A stretch of 64,000 bases of DNA from Henckelia pumila (GCF_033568475.1 NC_133120.1:167431991-167495990); one strand, 5' to 3'; counted from the stretch's first letter, positions 1 through 12,711 are shown. Numbers and translations are program-made. Notes: generated by a model from the letters alone, not told the origin.

Positions 1-3000
1 TCGTCATACCTTTTTTATGCTTCAAGGTATATCCCGGAGAGCAACATTCCTAAATCAAACTAGAAACAAGACAAGTCTGAAGTGCAGATAGTCGCACCTT
101 ACGACTCAAAGCATCCGCAGTGAGATTAGTAGCTCCTGGATGATATTTAATCTCACGGCCATAATCTTTCAGCAAATCCATCCAATGACGCTTTCTCATG
201 TTCAACTCAGTCTGAGTGAACAAATACTTGAGACTCTTATGATCTGTGAAGATTTCAAATTTCTCGCCATACAGGTATTGACGCCATATTTTCAACGCAA
301 AAATAATGGCTGCTAACTCCAAATCATGCACTGGTTAATTTTTCTCGTGAACTTTCAGCTGTCTAGAAGCGTATGTGATAACATGCTCATTCTGAGTCAG
401 AACACAACCTAACCATTGCAAAGATGCATCAGTATACACCATATACCCTCCAGATCCATACGATAATGCCAACACTGGCGCAGAAGTCAACCTTTGACGA
501 ATTTCACAGAAATTTTATTCACATTCTGAGGACCACTCAAGCTACGCTCTTGCGAGTAAGTTGTGTCAGAGGCCGAGCTAACTGCGAGAAATTTGCGATG
601 AAACAAAGATAATATCCAGCCAAACTCAGAAAACTACGAATCTCAGCTACCGTCGTCGGACACGACCAGTTCAATACAACCTCGTTCTTTCTCGGATCTA
701 CAACAACTCTTTCCATAGATATAATATGGCCAAGAAATACCACTCGATCAAGCCAGAATTCACACTTACTCAATTTTGCGTATAATTGCTTTTCTCGAAG
801 AGTCTGCAACACAACCCTTAGATGGTACGCATGCTCATTCACGTCATGTGATTACACCGGGATATCATCAATAAAGACAACCACAAACTTGTCCAGAAAT
901 TCCCGGAATACTCGATTCATCAAATCCATGGATACAGCCGCTGCATTAGTCAACCCAAATGGTATTACTAAAAACTCATAATTCCCATACCTGGTTCTAA
1001 ATGCAAGCTTGGATATATCCTGATATCTGACTCGCATCTGGTGATATCCATATCTCAAGTTAATCTTGGAATAGACTGAAGTACCCTGCAACTGATCAAA
1101 TAAATCATCTATACGAGGCAAAGGATGCTTGTTCTTGATGGTCACGTTGTTCAACTGAAGATAATCAATACACAGTCGCATAGACCCATCTTTCTTTTTC
1201 ACAAAGAGAACAGGAGCTCCTCACGGAGATACACTAGGCCGAATGTATCCTTTATCCAAGAGATCATGTAACTGATTCTTCAACTCATGCATCTCTAACG
1301 GAGCCAGATGATATGGTTCTCGAAAAATAGGCAAAGTTCCTGGCATTAACTCACTACCAAACTTGACTTCCCTAACAGGAGAAAAACCCAGAATCTCATC
1401 AGGAAAAACGTCTAGGAATTCATTCACAACTGGCAGATCCCATATAACAACGATCGCAGTGGACAAATCAATCGCATAGATGAGGTAGCTTTACCCTCCA
1501 GACTCCAGAGCTCGATAGGCTCTCAACGCTGATACCAGTGGAATCGGGGTCGCGCTCCCTCACCATAGAAAAAATATCTATCAACACCAACCGGGTGAAA
1601 TTGTACCAATTTCTGATAACAATATACTGAAGCTCGGTACGTGGTCAAAATATCAATTCTCAAAATGTCATCGAAATCCTCCATTGCTAATACCATGAGA
1701 TTTGCTGACAACACATTACCCTCAAACTCTAAGGGACATCCCAACACTAGTCGTTTAGCCAACGCAGACTAACCTGTCGGTGTAGAAACAGAAAGTACCA
1801 CTTCTAGGGTAATGAAAGTATCTTATAACGCTTAACAAAACGTGCAGATATGAAGGAATGAGATGCACCTGTATCAATAAGAACAAAAGCAGGTATTCCA
1901 TATAAAAGAAACGTACTCTCTATCACTTTTTCATTCTCCTCCACTACCTGGTCATGTCTCAGAGAAAACACTTGGCCTGTAGTATGAGGTTTCAGATTAG
2001 AACCTCCTGTTGATTGTCCTGGTGGCCTCTGGTGAACATTAGTCTAAGAACAAGAGCGTGAACCACTTGCTCCCCCAGCCTGTGGACAATTCTTCTTAAG
2101 ATGACCAATCTCTCTGCAACAAAAGCAAGCTCCTGAAGCTTTCCGACACTTTTTAGACGGATGATTCTTTCCACATGGTTACACTGGCCCTTTCTTCCAA
2201 AAAGCATCACTCCTCCAGATCTGGAGGAAGAAGAAGAATAAGAATCAGACTTCTTGAAAGACTGGGTACGGGGACCCAAAGAACTCGTATGTCTAGAGGA
2301 TAGAAAAGATTTGTTACGTCAAATGTTATCCTCCGCCTGATGACATAGACTAACCAATCACTCATAAGTCATGTCATCACCAACAGATACCCGATCATGG
2401 ATTTTTGGATTAAGGCCCTGGAGAAATAGATTATACTTCGCCTCAGTTTTGTTAGAAATCTGAGGACAATAGGGCAACAACTCAAAGAAATTCTGCTGAT
2501 ACTCATCGATCGACATCGAGCCCTGTCTCAAACCCAGCAATACATTAGACTTTACCTGTCGGAGTGCAGGAGGAAAATACATCTTATGAAAAACTGTGCA
2601 AAAATCCGCCCAGGTAACAACTCCTCGTGTTGTGATGATAGGTTCAAACGTAGACCTCTACCATTTTCAAGCACGCCCCTCGACTAGAAAACTGAGAGTC
2701 TCCATCTTCTTCTCTTCTGTGCAACTAAATTCTCGAAAACAGTTCTCCATGTGTTCTAACCAATTTTCCGCATTCTCTGGAGACTCATCTCAAAACAATG
2801 TCTTAGGACTCATTTGCATGAATCGATGCATATTGAAGCATCTACGATCATCATGGAGATGGTGATGATGGCCTCGACGATTCTCGCGATCGTCCTCATT
2901 GCCCCAGTGTCCACTCACGCTACCATGGCTACTATCATCATCATATCCCGCCATCTACACTATGATTAAAAGGTTAATCCTAAGACAGAATTCTAGATCC

Positions 3001-3033
3001 CAAGATTTTCTATGCATGCTCTGATACCATAAA
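1..3033 (-). mobile_element. Ty3/gypsy chromovirus fossil, internal region (continues left of window)
   Basis: This is the internal part of an LTR retrotransposon read on the minus strand. Parts recognised, in element order from right to left: gag with a zinc-knuckle-like Cys/His stretch near 2.05-2.17 kb, a protease region near 1.5-1.9 kb, reverse transcriptase near 0.6-1.45 kb (including a FIDDI box near 0.85 kb) and RNase H near 0.05-0.35 kb. Integrase would lie outside the window to the left. The order and residues fit plant chromoviruses, and the long LTR and initiator-Met primer site suggest a Tekay/Del-like lineage, which is an inference. The coding region is broken many times and the element is old. 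It has no relation to the host genes further right. Confidence 0.9.
3018..3029 (-). other. Primer-binding site of the chromovirus (initiator-Met tRNA)
   Basis: On the minus strand this reads TGGTATCAGAGC, the standard complement to the 3' end of initiator methionine tRNA used by many plant LTR retrotransposons. It lies 4 bp inside the LTR edge, as expected for the 5' side of a minus-strand element. It is not a tRNA gene. Confidence 0.85.
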
Positions 3034-4507
3034 TGTAGAGACTCGCACCGTGATTACCTACTAATCAAGATCTTAAGAATGCATTTAACTTAATTAAATC
3101 ATAGTCAGAAATAAATATCGGAAAACATAATCATATACAATCTCAAGAAAATGAATCTGTAAATAATTAAGTTATACAACCATATCGAAATTAATGTATA
3201 AACCCAAATAACATAAATACTGAAAGCTTAGACAAACATCTTCAACTGATGTCAACTTTTAGCCTAAGCTTTCCCGGAACCACCCGCCTCATTCAATTGC
3301 AAACCTGCCCCATGGAATAGGGTATCCCAAAAGCAGTACGAGGACGTGAGCATAAAACGCTCAGTACGAGAGTATGAATATACAATATTATATGTGCATG
3401 TATGCAAGTGTACGGGTACCATGACTCGAGGTCAATAATATCTGATCAAGAACAAACTAGGGCACTGGGTATATAGCGTGCTATGTCGTCACTTCAGGAT
3501 GTGACCTACATACCCAATTGATGGTGACCTAACACAAGTCTACGTGTCCAACCAATATTGGTGACCTGACACGAACCCAAATGTTCAACCATCCACTGAC
3601 AGGATAGGGTAAAATACCCTACTACATGATGTCACAAGAATATAGCTTAAGATGATCATGCATGCAACATAATAACATGTCATAATATATGCGGATAAAA
3701 TCATGTCATATAAACAATGCAAACACATAATACATGCATAATCAGTCTGGGTATCTCGAACAGTACTATCGTACCTTAGATACTAGGCAAGCTACACTAG
3801 CTCTAATGTCCAAGCCTATAATCAACACTATAATGCAAAATACTCATGCATCATAATCGTATTCTAAAAGTCTTAACTAAGCTAAATCATACTCCCTAAA
3901 TATTTATAGGGAACTCGAGTATACCTCCGTCTGTCGTCAGCCCTCTGATGACGATTGCCTCAGAACTTGGGCACTACTCCGCTGCAACTCTGGAGCACCT
4001 CGCCAACTCCCACATTAAGCCTAGGAAGGCTGGAAATGTCCCAAATCACTCAAGGAAAGATAAAAGCTTGTGAAATGGTATGAGAAATATGATTCTCGGA
4101 GGGCCTATTTATAGGCGGAGATCGGACGATCCGATCTGGAGATCGGACGTTCCGATCTCTGCATGCAGAACATGTCATTGAATGCACAGTTTGAACGCTC
4201 TGAACTCTACTTCGGACGCTCCGAACTCCCATGTGTTTGATCTCCTTTACACGTCGATAATGTGCATGGCCTAACTGAGATTGGATGCTTCGATCACGTT
4301 CGGACGTTTTGATCTTGAACGTAGCCTCCGAAACCTTGAACTGTGCCTTCGATGTGTTTGGACTCTCCGAACTTGGGTTCGGACCTTCCGAACTGTCCTT
4401 AGCAAAAAATCCATAATTTTTCCAATTAAATCCAAATTAAGCCTCCAATCCATACTTAACCATTTTTAATCATTTAATCTTGTAAAAATGGAACCCGGGC
4501 TACTATA
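3034..4507 (-). repeat. 5' LTR of the minus-strand chromovirus
   Basis: The LTR begins on the plus strand with TGTAGAGACTCGCACC next to the primer-binding site. It ends near CCCGGGCTACTATA, whose reverse complement is a slightly decayed LTR start. The length of about 1.47 kb is long but normal for Tekay-like elements. The partner LTR is outside the window, so age cannot be read from LTR divergence. The outer edge is placed by eye and could be off by a few bases. Confidence 0.7.
4110..4400 (-). repeat. Degenerate short repeats (GGACG-TCCGA) within the chromovirus LTR
   Basis: About eight imperfect copies of a quasi-palindromic motif of the type TCGGACGNTCCGAAC/TCT are scattered through the LTR at irregular spacing. 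Each can pair with itself. In an LTR this could be enhancer or methylation-rich sequence, but no function is shown. Confidence 0.6.
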
Positions 4508-6720
4508 GGTAAATCTAATATTGATACCAATCCAGCTGTCATTTCTCCATTTTAGGTTTATCAACAAAGATGGGAGAAATTAAGTACAAGGAGAGAAATT
4601 AAGCCGACTACTTGCAGGGTTGATGTTGCGGGAATATATCCAAGGGTTTGGCTAAAAACAATGTCAATCCTAAGGATGTAAAACTATTGTATGAATTTGG
4701 AGCTTTAGTCTCAGTTTATACAAAATCACCAATCTTCCTGGAGATTTCACAACTGTCAAAATGGATTCAGAAAGCAATACAAGAAACATGGGCAAATAAT
4801 GATCATTTGTCTAGATGAGATATTCTTGAGTTATATTTCTTTGGTGCAGCTCTAGACCAACAGGGAAAGGTTCACATTAAGCCTTTCATTTCATCAAGCT
4901 GAGGAAACCTGATTTGAACAATCAAAGATTTGTCAAGGATCCTATGGCTGAAGAAATACCATTGGTTTCTACGTTTGGAGAAGATGAAATCTCCACTCGA
5001 GGAGAATGGGGTATTTGGATCTGTCTTACTGAGATGGAAAAAGTGAAGTTCTCATTCAAGTTTTACCAAAATTCTGTGAATGGATCTTTCCTGTTAAATA
5101 CAATGACTGGAAAAACTACTGGATTTGCGGAAGAACTCTTCGAAAAGAAGAGAAATCTTTTTTGGAACAGCAAGCTGTCAGGGAGTAAAGAAACTCGTCG
5201 GAAGTTCTGCAACATGGCCCATGTAGGAAGGTGGTCAGAGGTTATCTGCCCAGAATGCCCAAACCAAAAGGAGACTAAATTTGGAAAAAGTTTCCGACCT
5301 CGAATGGATCGAAAAGATTTTTCCGATACAAGCAAAGGTGGTCATGGACCACCAAAGATGCGTTTTTCCAGGGGACCACTGCAAAAGCAAAGGATGCCCT
5401 GACAAAAATAAAGCAGACATGTGAGGAGAATAAAGCCAAAAGAAAAAGGCAGGCATGTGACACCTCTACTAGCAAAAGATGACATCAATAATAGCATAAA
5501 ATAGGGGTGGCAAAAATTCCCGAAATCCCGACCCTTCCCGAATCCCATCCCATTTTCGTCTCGAAAAAATCCCAACCCGAAATTTTCCCGACCCGAACTT
5601 TCGGGATTTTTCCCATCCCGATTAATATCGGGAGCGGGATCGGGAATAAAACCTTATCCCGACGGGATTCCCGACCCGTCCCGAAATAATATAACAATAT
5701 ATTTTATTAATATTATTAATATAATAAGCTAAATATTATTAGGTTTCAACTAATATAACACTTAATTGTGAACTTAATTCACATAATTTTTATTGTTTGG
5801 ACCATCAAATTGTAAAATCACGAAATGCCATTTTATTTTTGTGTAAGTTTTTAAAAAATTAAATTAATAATTTAATTAATTCATATTTATAATTATCTAA
5901 TTAGAACAAATATGTAGAACAAGACTCAAAAGATTAATTTGACAATCTATTTACCAAAATTTATTTAGTAATTTTATTCGAAAATTTTATTAATAATTAT
6001 CCGATACATTTTTTTTCTTAACAAAACTTTGAAACATTATCCAAAATATTTTAATAGTATATGTTTTAAGTTGAATATTTATTTTTATTTATAAATATAA
6101 GTTTCTAAATAGTATATTTAATAAAATTATCACAATTTTTTTTTTTTTGAACGAAATCTTGAATATGAAAAAAAAATTTGGGATTTTATCTCCCTACCCG
6201 ACGGGATCCCGAAGGGAGACGGGATCCCGAACATTCGGGATCCCGAACATTCGGGATCCCGAATAGTCGGGTCCCGAAATGTTTCGGGTACGGGATCGGG
6301 AGGAAAAAAAGTTTCCCGATTTTTTTTGGGACGGAAGTTGGGTAGGGGGTTTACGGGACGGGTCCCGACCCTATTCCACCCCTAGCATAAAAAAGACAAG
6401 AAAAATAGCTGTAATATTTCCTGAAGTTTCTCGGTAAAACGAGTGGAACCACAACTATAAATACATGCATTCAAGGAAGCTGAAGACATCGATCATTCCC
6501 TTCAGTTTTGTTACAAATAAATTGTTGCAGTTTTTCTCTCTATTGTAATAAGTTTTTTTTTATGTATTTCAAGAACAAGGCTACTATGAGTAGCTAAACA
6601 AGTTGTCTTCTCCTCTTAAAGGGAATTTATGTAAGAATATTATGTCTGAATAAATTTCTCTAATTCTCTTGTTCTTCTATGCTTATATTTTATAACTAAG
6701 CTTTTATACTCTACGCCTTA
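4508..6720 (+). mobile_element. Decayed virus-like or retroelement remnant, split by a hAT-like insert
   Basis: The two flanks of the hAT-like element at 5502-6384 join into one older sequence. The left part contains a decayed coding tail (an open stretch of about 160 codons ends near 5.4 kb). The right part looks like a promoter and leader: a TATA box TATAAATA at 6456-6463 followed by T-rich untranslated-looking sequence to about 6.7 kb. This layout, coding tail then non-coding promoter, recalls integrated plant pararetroviruses (Caulimoviridae) or the end of an LTR element. No domain was recognised with certainty, so the family is open. It is old and broken. Confidence 0.3.
5502..6384. mobile_element. 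Non-autonomous hAT-like element with 8-bp target duplication
   Basis: The element starts TAGGGGTGGCAAAAATTCCC and ends with GGTCGGGAC-type sequence followed by CCACCCCTA, giving matching inverted ends. It is flanked by the perfect 8-bp direct repeat GCATAAAA (5494-5501 and 6385-6392), the duplication length typical of hAT transposons. Both subterminal regions are packed with CCCGA/TCGGG motifs, including near-tandem copies at about 6190-6300, which are plausible transposase-binding repeats. The 883-bp length and AT-rich centre without a transposase frame mark it as non-autonomous. Confidence 0.85.
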
Positions 6721-7561
6721 AGGTAGAAAAAAAAAATTAAGGTTGTGTTGGGTGTCGTTGAAGGAGTTTGCGTCAGAAACTATCTGTTGTGACTGCGTGG
6801 TTGGAGTGTGGGGATCACTTCGTAAAACTCGGTAGGTATGACCCGACGATATTTTGGTCAAAAAGGTATTCAAGTTTAATTCATTACTAGTTACGAAGCA
6901 CATGCGTTGCGTGTGTAATATAATGTATGATATTAAAATTTTGTGCTCCGAAATGCATGTGGGTGAGCAGTTAGATTTCCAATTGAAGAGAAAATTGGAG
7001 AAAATGCTGTGAAAATTTGGCTGCAATCAAGGGGCAAAACTGGAAGAAAATTTTGGTGTTCTCACAACATACCAAAATAGTTTTTGTAAAGGTATAATAT
7101 AGTATAGATACGGAAGGATGTTGGACCCTAATCCAGAGTATATCGGCTGGAAACCTTGCGTAACCGTTGGTCCTGCATAGTCTGGACTAGTTCGATAGGT
7201 AAAACAATGTCACGTACAAAGGATTAGTTATTAATTATATTTTTTAATCAAAATTGGGGACCCTTACAGAGTTGAAACAAAAAAAATTTGGATTAGAGAG
7301 TTAAATTAAATATTGGATGATTGGTATAGATTTTAAAATCATTTACCTAATAACTGTCTCCCTGTTATTTGATAGAACTAATTATCATTTTATAATGTTC
7401 ATAAATTATTTCCACTCTATATATATTTGTATTCTTTATATTATTCAATTTTTTAGTTATAAAATTTTATTTATTATGTTACACCTAGATGATTTTATAT
7501 ATATATGAATAACATATATTTCGATCACTATTTACAATAATTATTATCTTGTTCATGCTTA

Positions 7562-7593
<32 letters not shown>

Positions 7594-7887
7594 CAAACAA
7601 ACAGATCATAAATGAAAAATTAAGGGATTCCAGTGGACAATTACAGGTCCGTCACCTTCTTTCTATATGCGGTCTGAGATCTGGAGCTTTACCCGTAACA
7701 AGCTACGAAACTCACCCCTTCGAATCTGAGAATTCATAGAGGTACGTTTTTCAATTTTCATACATCTCATTTTCTTTCAATACGATCTGAAATCTTCACT
7801 CGGCAAAGCATTTTGTATAATTGAGCTGTAAACTAGCTTCGTTTTGAGCTCCAGAGCTTTCTTCGTATTAGAAAAGACTGTAGAATC
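6721..7887. other. Intergenic region and promoter/5' UTR of the TPR gene
   Basis: No coding region was recognised from 6.72 to about 7.6 kb, which is AT-rich. A poly(A) run sits at about 7569-7592. The 200 bp before the start codon at 7888 are less AT-rich and probably hold the promoter and 5' UTR; GAG followed by GTACGT near 7740 could be a splice donor of a 5' UTR intron, but this is only a suggestion. Confidence 0.4.
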
Positions 7888-10323
7888 ATGAATTCGAATT
7901 ACGGAAAATCCAATAACAAGGCGGGGTCCATCAATTCGTTTGATTTCGATCTGGGGCTGGGCTCGGGCCGATCGAAGCCTATGAAAGATCAGAAAAGCCA
8001 GGCTTCGTCGTATGCATCGACTACGTACTCACAGAAGCCTAACGCCACGCCGTCCAGGAACCAACAGCCCAACAAGGCGTCGTGGACCCATCAGCCCGCT
8101 GCCCCGCTTCAATCTGCTGGCCTTGGATCTTTATCCGGTCCTTCATCTATGGTCGGAGATATTTTCGGGAAAACCTGGAATTCTGCTGCCCCTGCACCGG
8201 GTGTGGGAATTGTACAAAATAAGAACCCAAGTCTGTTCGGCGATTTACTGAACTCGGCGATGGGCCAGAATAAGGGCAGCAATAATGCTCCACTGAAAAA
8301 TGCAGCTCGTCCGGGGAGTCAGAGCACATTCTCAATGGGAGGGGTGGCTGATTCCTTGCCGCAAAGTGGTATTTCCAATCAAACTAGTGGTGTTTCCAAT
8401 CAAACTACCGGATCCTGGGGTTCTAATGCAAGTAATAGTGGTGGAAATGTGAATTTTGGTAGCAATTATAATACAAGTTCGAACCTTGGTGGTGGGAATG
8501 TGAATTTGGGTGGAAATAGTAATAGAAATCCAAATCTCGGTGGTTCATCAATGAAAAGCATGGCAGGAGGTAACAAAGGAGGTGGTGGGATGGGTTCAAA
8601 TAAGGACCCTTTTGGGTCTTTTGTTGATTTTGGGTCTAAGAAGCCTGATGTGATCAACTCAGCAAGAAAAGAAAGTGATAAGAGTGGTTTAGAAAACAAT
8701 TTTTTTGGGGAATTTCAAAACCCAACTTCCCAAGCAAGTGGTTCTCAATTCTCTTCAGATGCTTTCAGCTCGAGAAAGACTGATCCAATTGGTGATTTTG
8801 GGTTTGTGAATATTCAAACTCAAAGTCAAAGCCAACCCACTGGGCAACCCTCAGGGGCAAGTGATTTTGACACATTGTTCCCTTCAACTTCCAATGTTGG
8901 CTCACGAGGCAATGAAGGATTTACCAGCCAGCAACTATCTGGGGATGATGATTGGGGGATAAATGCCGAGTTTGATGGAGGGGTTGATGCAGGTGGAACG
9001 ACTGAGCTTGAAGGCCTTCCTCCCCCACCTGCTGGTGTTACTGCTCCTTCTGCTAAAAATAAGGGTATGGATAATTACAAACAGGGGCAGTACGCTGATG
9101 CTATTAAATGGCTGTCTTGGGCTGTCATTCTTTTTGAGAAGGCTGGTGATAATGATGGGTCAATGGAGGTCTTGACCTGCAGGGCATCGTGTTACAAGGA
9201 AGTTGGGGAGTACAAGAAGGCCGTGGCTGACTGTACGAAGGTAAACTTGTTATATTTCTTTCATTTTCTAGAATGAAGCATGATCTTCATATTCTGGCTG
9301 TTATCTTGTTGTAGACATTGATGTTAATGCCATCATAATTTGTTCTAGACAGACACAAAAAAGGAAAAAAAGAGAAGAATGAAACATGATGATTGTAATG
9401 TTGAAATGTACTTAAGTAGGCACTTGTACTCTCATCTCACATGTAACTTTTCCAACTTTGTCTACCACTACACACTTCCACCATTTAAGATGTTAGAATC
9501 CTTCTATAATTACTTACAAGAATCTTATGGACACCACCATCAGGCACTCTCTATAGTCTATATATTATTGAACAGCTCCTCTCTAATTTTTGGCCCTTTT
9601 ACCAAAGTATATACCTGAATAAACCTTCCAACCTCAACAATTATCTTGAGTGATACCACGTTCAAACTCTTTCTAACACTTGTATAACAATTTCAGTCAC
9701 TTGAATTATCTTCTTAATGGAGTCAAGTGTGTATAATTTCAGGTCAACCCCTGCACTATATTTACCAGTCCTCCTTTCCTCTTTTGTTTTTGTTGCTTCT
9801 CATCATTTTGCAATTTAATTTCCTGATCAAACCTTTAATTATGAATGTTGAAGGGGTTTCAAGATATCCATTTTAAACATATTGATGGAGTGTGATATTA
9901 GGATTTAGGTCTGGTGGACCATATGCTTACTGACTAAAGTATTAACTTTTCCATTTTGCGAATGGTAATATCAAATTGTTTTTTCGGTATCATACCTGGT
10001 AATGTATTATTTTCCGACCATCTCCAATTACAAATGGGAAATTGGGAATTGTGTTTCTGGCAGTAGAAAGGATCCATGACCTGTGCAGTGTCTTGTATTA
10101 TTCACATTTCAGTAGACACAGGACTTGAAAGTTGCATCATCTTGTGCAGGTTCTGGAACATGATGACACAAATGTATCTGTCCTTGTACAACGTTCTCTT
10201 CTTTATGAGAGCATGGAGAAATACAAACTTGGAGCTGAAGACCTTAGAACCGTAATGAAGCTTGATCCTGGTAATAGAGTTGCAAGAAGTACCATTCATC
10301 GCTTGACTAAGATGGCAGGATAG
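7888..10323 (+). CDS. TPR-domain protein with low-complexity N-terminus (auxilin/epsin-like motifs)
   Basis: Two coding exons, 7888-9240 and 10150-10323, are joined by a phase-0 intron with GTAAAC donor and TGTGCAG acceptor, giving 508 residues. Residues 1 to about 385 are low-complexity, rich in Gly, Asn, Ser and Gln. They carry a DPFGSF motif near residue 241, another FDTLFP and several phenylalanine-containing acidic patches. DPF-type motifs bind clathrin adaptor appendages in endocytic proteins, so a membrane-traffic role is possible but inferred. Residues about 389-505 form about three tetratricopeptide repeats ending with DLRTVMKLDP; the last repeat and the C-terminus come from exon 2. 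A PPPP stretch precedes the TPRs. The protein looks intact, no exact family name is claimed, and there are no operon-like neighbours. Confidence 0.85.
9241..10149 (+). other. Intron of the TPR gene
   Basis: A 909-bp T-rich intron bounded by GT and AG. Removing it keeps the frame and completes the TPR helix ...ADCTK/VLEHDD. No nested element was recognised in it. Confidence 0.85.
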
Positions 10324-12240
10324 AGAATTCTGGATTCTCATACCCTATTTCGCTGCTGTAATTTGTACTCAACAACCTCAAAATTCAGTGTATTTTTGGA
10401 ATGATATGATTCGTCTCCTCTTCCTCAAGTGGTATTCTTTTTAGCCTTTTAATCTTGCCAGATGCACTATGACATCCTTTATAACATGCATGAGGGAGAA
10501 GTTCATTTTGTTTTCTTTAAATTGCATTGATATCACGAGTTTTGAATTCATTTTTGTTCGTCACAATGTTTCTTGCACAATTGTTGTATTCTTTCAACAA
10601 GTTTGTAATATCAAAATTTGGTACACTTTGTGTTAATTTTCTCTACTTAATGTTGATGTCGAACTTCTTGGTGATTTAGCTTTTCACCTATGTGCTTCCT
10701 TTGAAATTCCCCTGGTGATTTACATTTGTTGTGTGTAACTGTGTTTGCTTTTCCTTTGAAAAATCTGCATGATCCTCCAAGTCTCTTGGATTTGCTCTGA
10801 CCCTGTTTTGGTGAACGCGTAGAAATTAATTTTTTGATCCGGACTTCAAGTATTAATGAAAAACGAAGGGAGAAAAAGAGGATTGATATTTGATGCTCCT
10901 GAGGCAAGGTAAACTACCATCACCATTTTTATTCACCGTTATTGTGTATGATTCAACTCTCAAGTAGGACAACCGATAAAGCAGACGAGACATGGGTTCA
11001 GGAAAGTATGGAAATGGGAAATATGAGAATGGGTGTTTCATATCTCTAGTTTTGCTGATTATATCTTTACTTATTGGGAATGATAGAGAGGAGACCGTCT
11101 TTAATGTACACCTGTCTGATCTCTTAATTAAAGATTTAACTTGAGAGAGCACAATTGGATCATGAACATGTATGATGAGCTAACAATTAAAATATGGACG
11201 AATCGATCTGTATTATACATGGATGCTAACGAAGCTTAATTTTTTCGGGTGACATTATGACGTAGTAGCTAGATGTTATTGGTACAATAGAAAAAAGAGC
11301 CACTTCCTTTAAATCCTTACACTATTTGCATGGCACTCTTCCTGCAAATCACATGTTTCTTTCTCTCACGGAAGATCCGATGTGGTTATCTCCTAAACCT
11401 TATCCCCTCCTTTGGAAACCTCTGTATAGTGCAAGTTTTTTTGTTTGGGGTATGGCTTGATACACTGAATATACACTGAATATACATCAAGTTCTGCAAC
11501 GAAGAAAATATGTACCAACGTCAAATTACACAACTATCATATAAAAATATTCATTCATTTACATGGATAAAAAACAAAGAAGTCGAAATCAAAATTATAT
11601 TATCTCTATTATCTGATTTTCCATTTAAAATTTAAAGAAATTGTTTATCAATTTATTTTTTTCATCCGATATATTTATTTATTTCTTACTTATATTCCTT
11701 AATTTTTTATTTACATAGTTTTATTTATTATGTTGCACATGCATGGCGTATTTTTATAAAAATTCAGAACATTGGCATAAGGTATGGGAAGCCGGAAGAG
11801 GGGTTTTTTTGGTGGGGGGCCATCGGTAAATTAATTATATATATAGGGAGATAGGCAACAGAGCTACATCTCCATAAATATCTCATAGGGAGATAGGCAT
11901 TAAACATTAAAAAAAACATGTACTTAATGCACAAAATGTGTCCATAGTAGAAATTATATCCGTGTTCTACAAAACTGGCGGCCACCTACAAGCATTTAGG
12001 TGGTTTCTTTCCGGCCTAAATATTTATTTTTTTAATCTTTATTTTTCTTCAATAATTAATCTGTATCAGATTCAAATTCAAAATTCATGACATTCATCCC
12101 CTTCATCGGATAAGTATTTGATATGCAAACCAGATATTCTTTACAAATGATTTATAAAACAATATATATATATACCAGAAATAATATACGTGTGTTGCTT
12201 GCGAAAAACGCACATTGAAATAATTTGAATTTGAAACAAA
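10324..12240. other. 3' UTR and intergenic DNA without recognisable genes
   Basis: About 300 bp after the stop is probably 3' UTR. The rest is AT-rich and unique-looking. A 13-bp direct repeat AGGGAGATAGGCA occurs at about 11846 and 11887, and a 12-bp repeat ACTGAATATACA near 11465-11485. Short open frames here have no protein-like composition. Confidence 0.4.
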
Positions 12241-12253
12241 ATTAACATAAAAA

Positions 12254-12387
12254 CTCATGCGAGACAATCTCACGAGTCAATTTTGTGAGATGTATTTTTT
12301 ATTTGTGATACTCATGAAAAAATATTAATTTTATGTCAAAAATATTATTTTTATTTGAAAATATGAGCAGGGTTAACTCATCTCAAG
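12254..12387. repeat. Fragment of a GAGAC-TCTCAC-bounded dispersed repeat
   Basis: The segment begins with GCGAGACAATCTCACGAG and ends near GGTTAACTCATCTCA. These are degraded forms of a phrase common in lamialean genomes (GAGACGGTCTCAC at the edges, pairs of TATTTTTAT inside). It directly abuts the copia fragment. The assignment rests on recalled similarity. Confidence 0.45.
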
Positions 12388-12546
12388 GATTTCTAGGGCA
12401 AAGCATTTGACATCAGACATCACTTCATTCGAGATCATATTATGATAAACGACATTCGTCTTGAATATATTTCAACTGAGCAACAAGTGGCAGACATCTT
12501 CACTAAGCCATTACCCGACGCTAAGTTTTCATACTTCTTGGTTTAG
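12388..12546 (+). mobile_element. Ty1/copia fossil: end of pol (RNase H)
   Basis: The plus-strand frame shows the standard copia RNase H tail: a DIRHHFIRD box, then RLEYIST, then VADIFTKPLP. Only the last 50 or so residues remain. It is a broken, old fragment; the rest of pol is absent upstream, where a different repeat abuts it. Confidence 0.85.
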
Positions 12547-12630
12547 TTGATTTAAATTGATTACGCATTAACTTAGAGGAATGGAATTGGAACTGATAAG
12601 ACAATTGTCAGCTTGATTTTGAAAACCCAG

Positions 12631-12711
12631 CTAGTACAGCTCGGTTTTGAACTCAAACTGATACAACTTGGTTTTGAACTCAAGCTGATACAATTCACTT
12701 TTGAACTCAAC
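12631..12711 (+). repeat. Three tandem 27-bp repeats downstream of the copia pol end
   Basis: Three adjacent units of exactly 27 bp (12631, 12658, 12685) share a GATACAACTTGGTTTTGAAC-type core. They lie between the pol end and the accessory frame, so they probably belong to the copia element's non-coding spacer. Confidence 0.8.

Noticed and set aside
3018-3029. tRNA-Met-like string
   Set aside because: Only the 12-nt primer complement is present, with no cloverleaf. It is a retroelement primer-binding site.
6718-7026. 102-codon minus-strand frame
   Set aside because: No recognisable domain, no splice partners, AT-driven composition.
10132-10323. Separate small gene at the end of the TPR gene
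   Set aside because: The frame continues exon 1 in phase across a GT-AG intron and completes a TPR unit, so it is exon 2.
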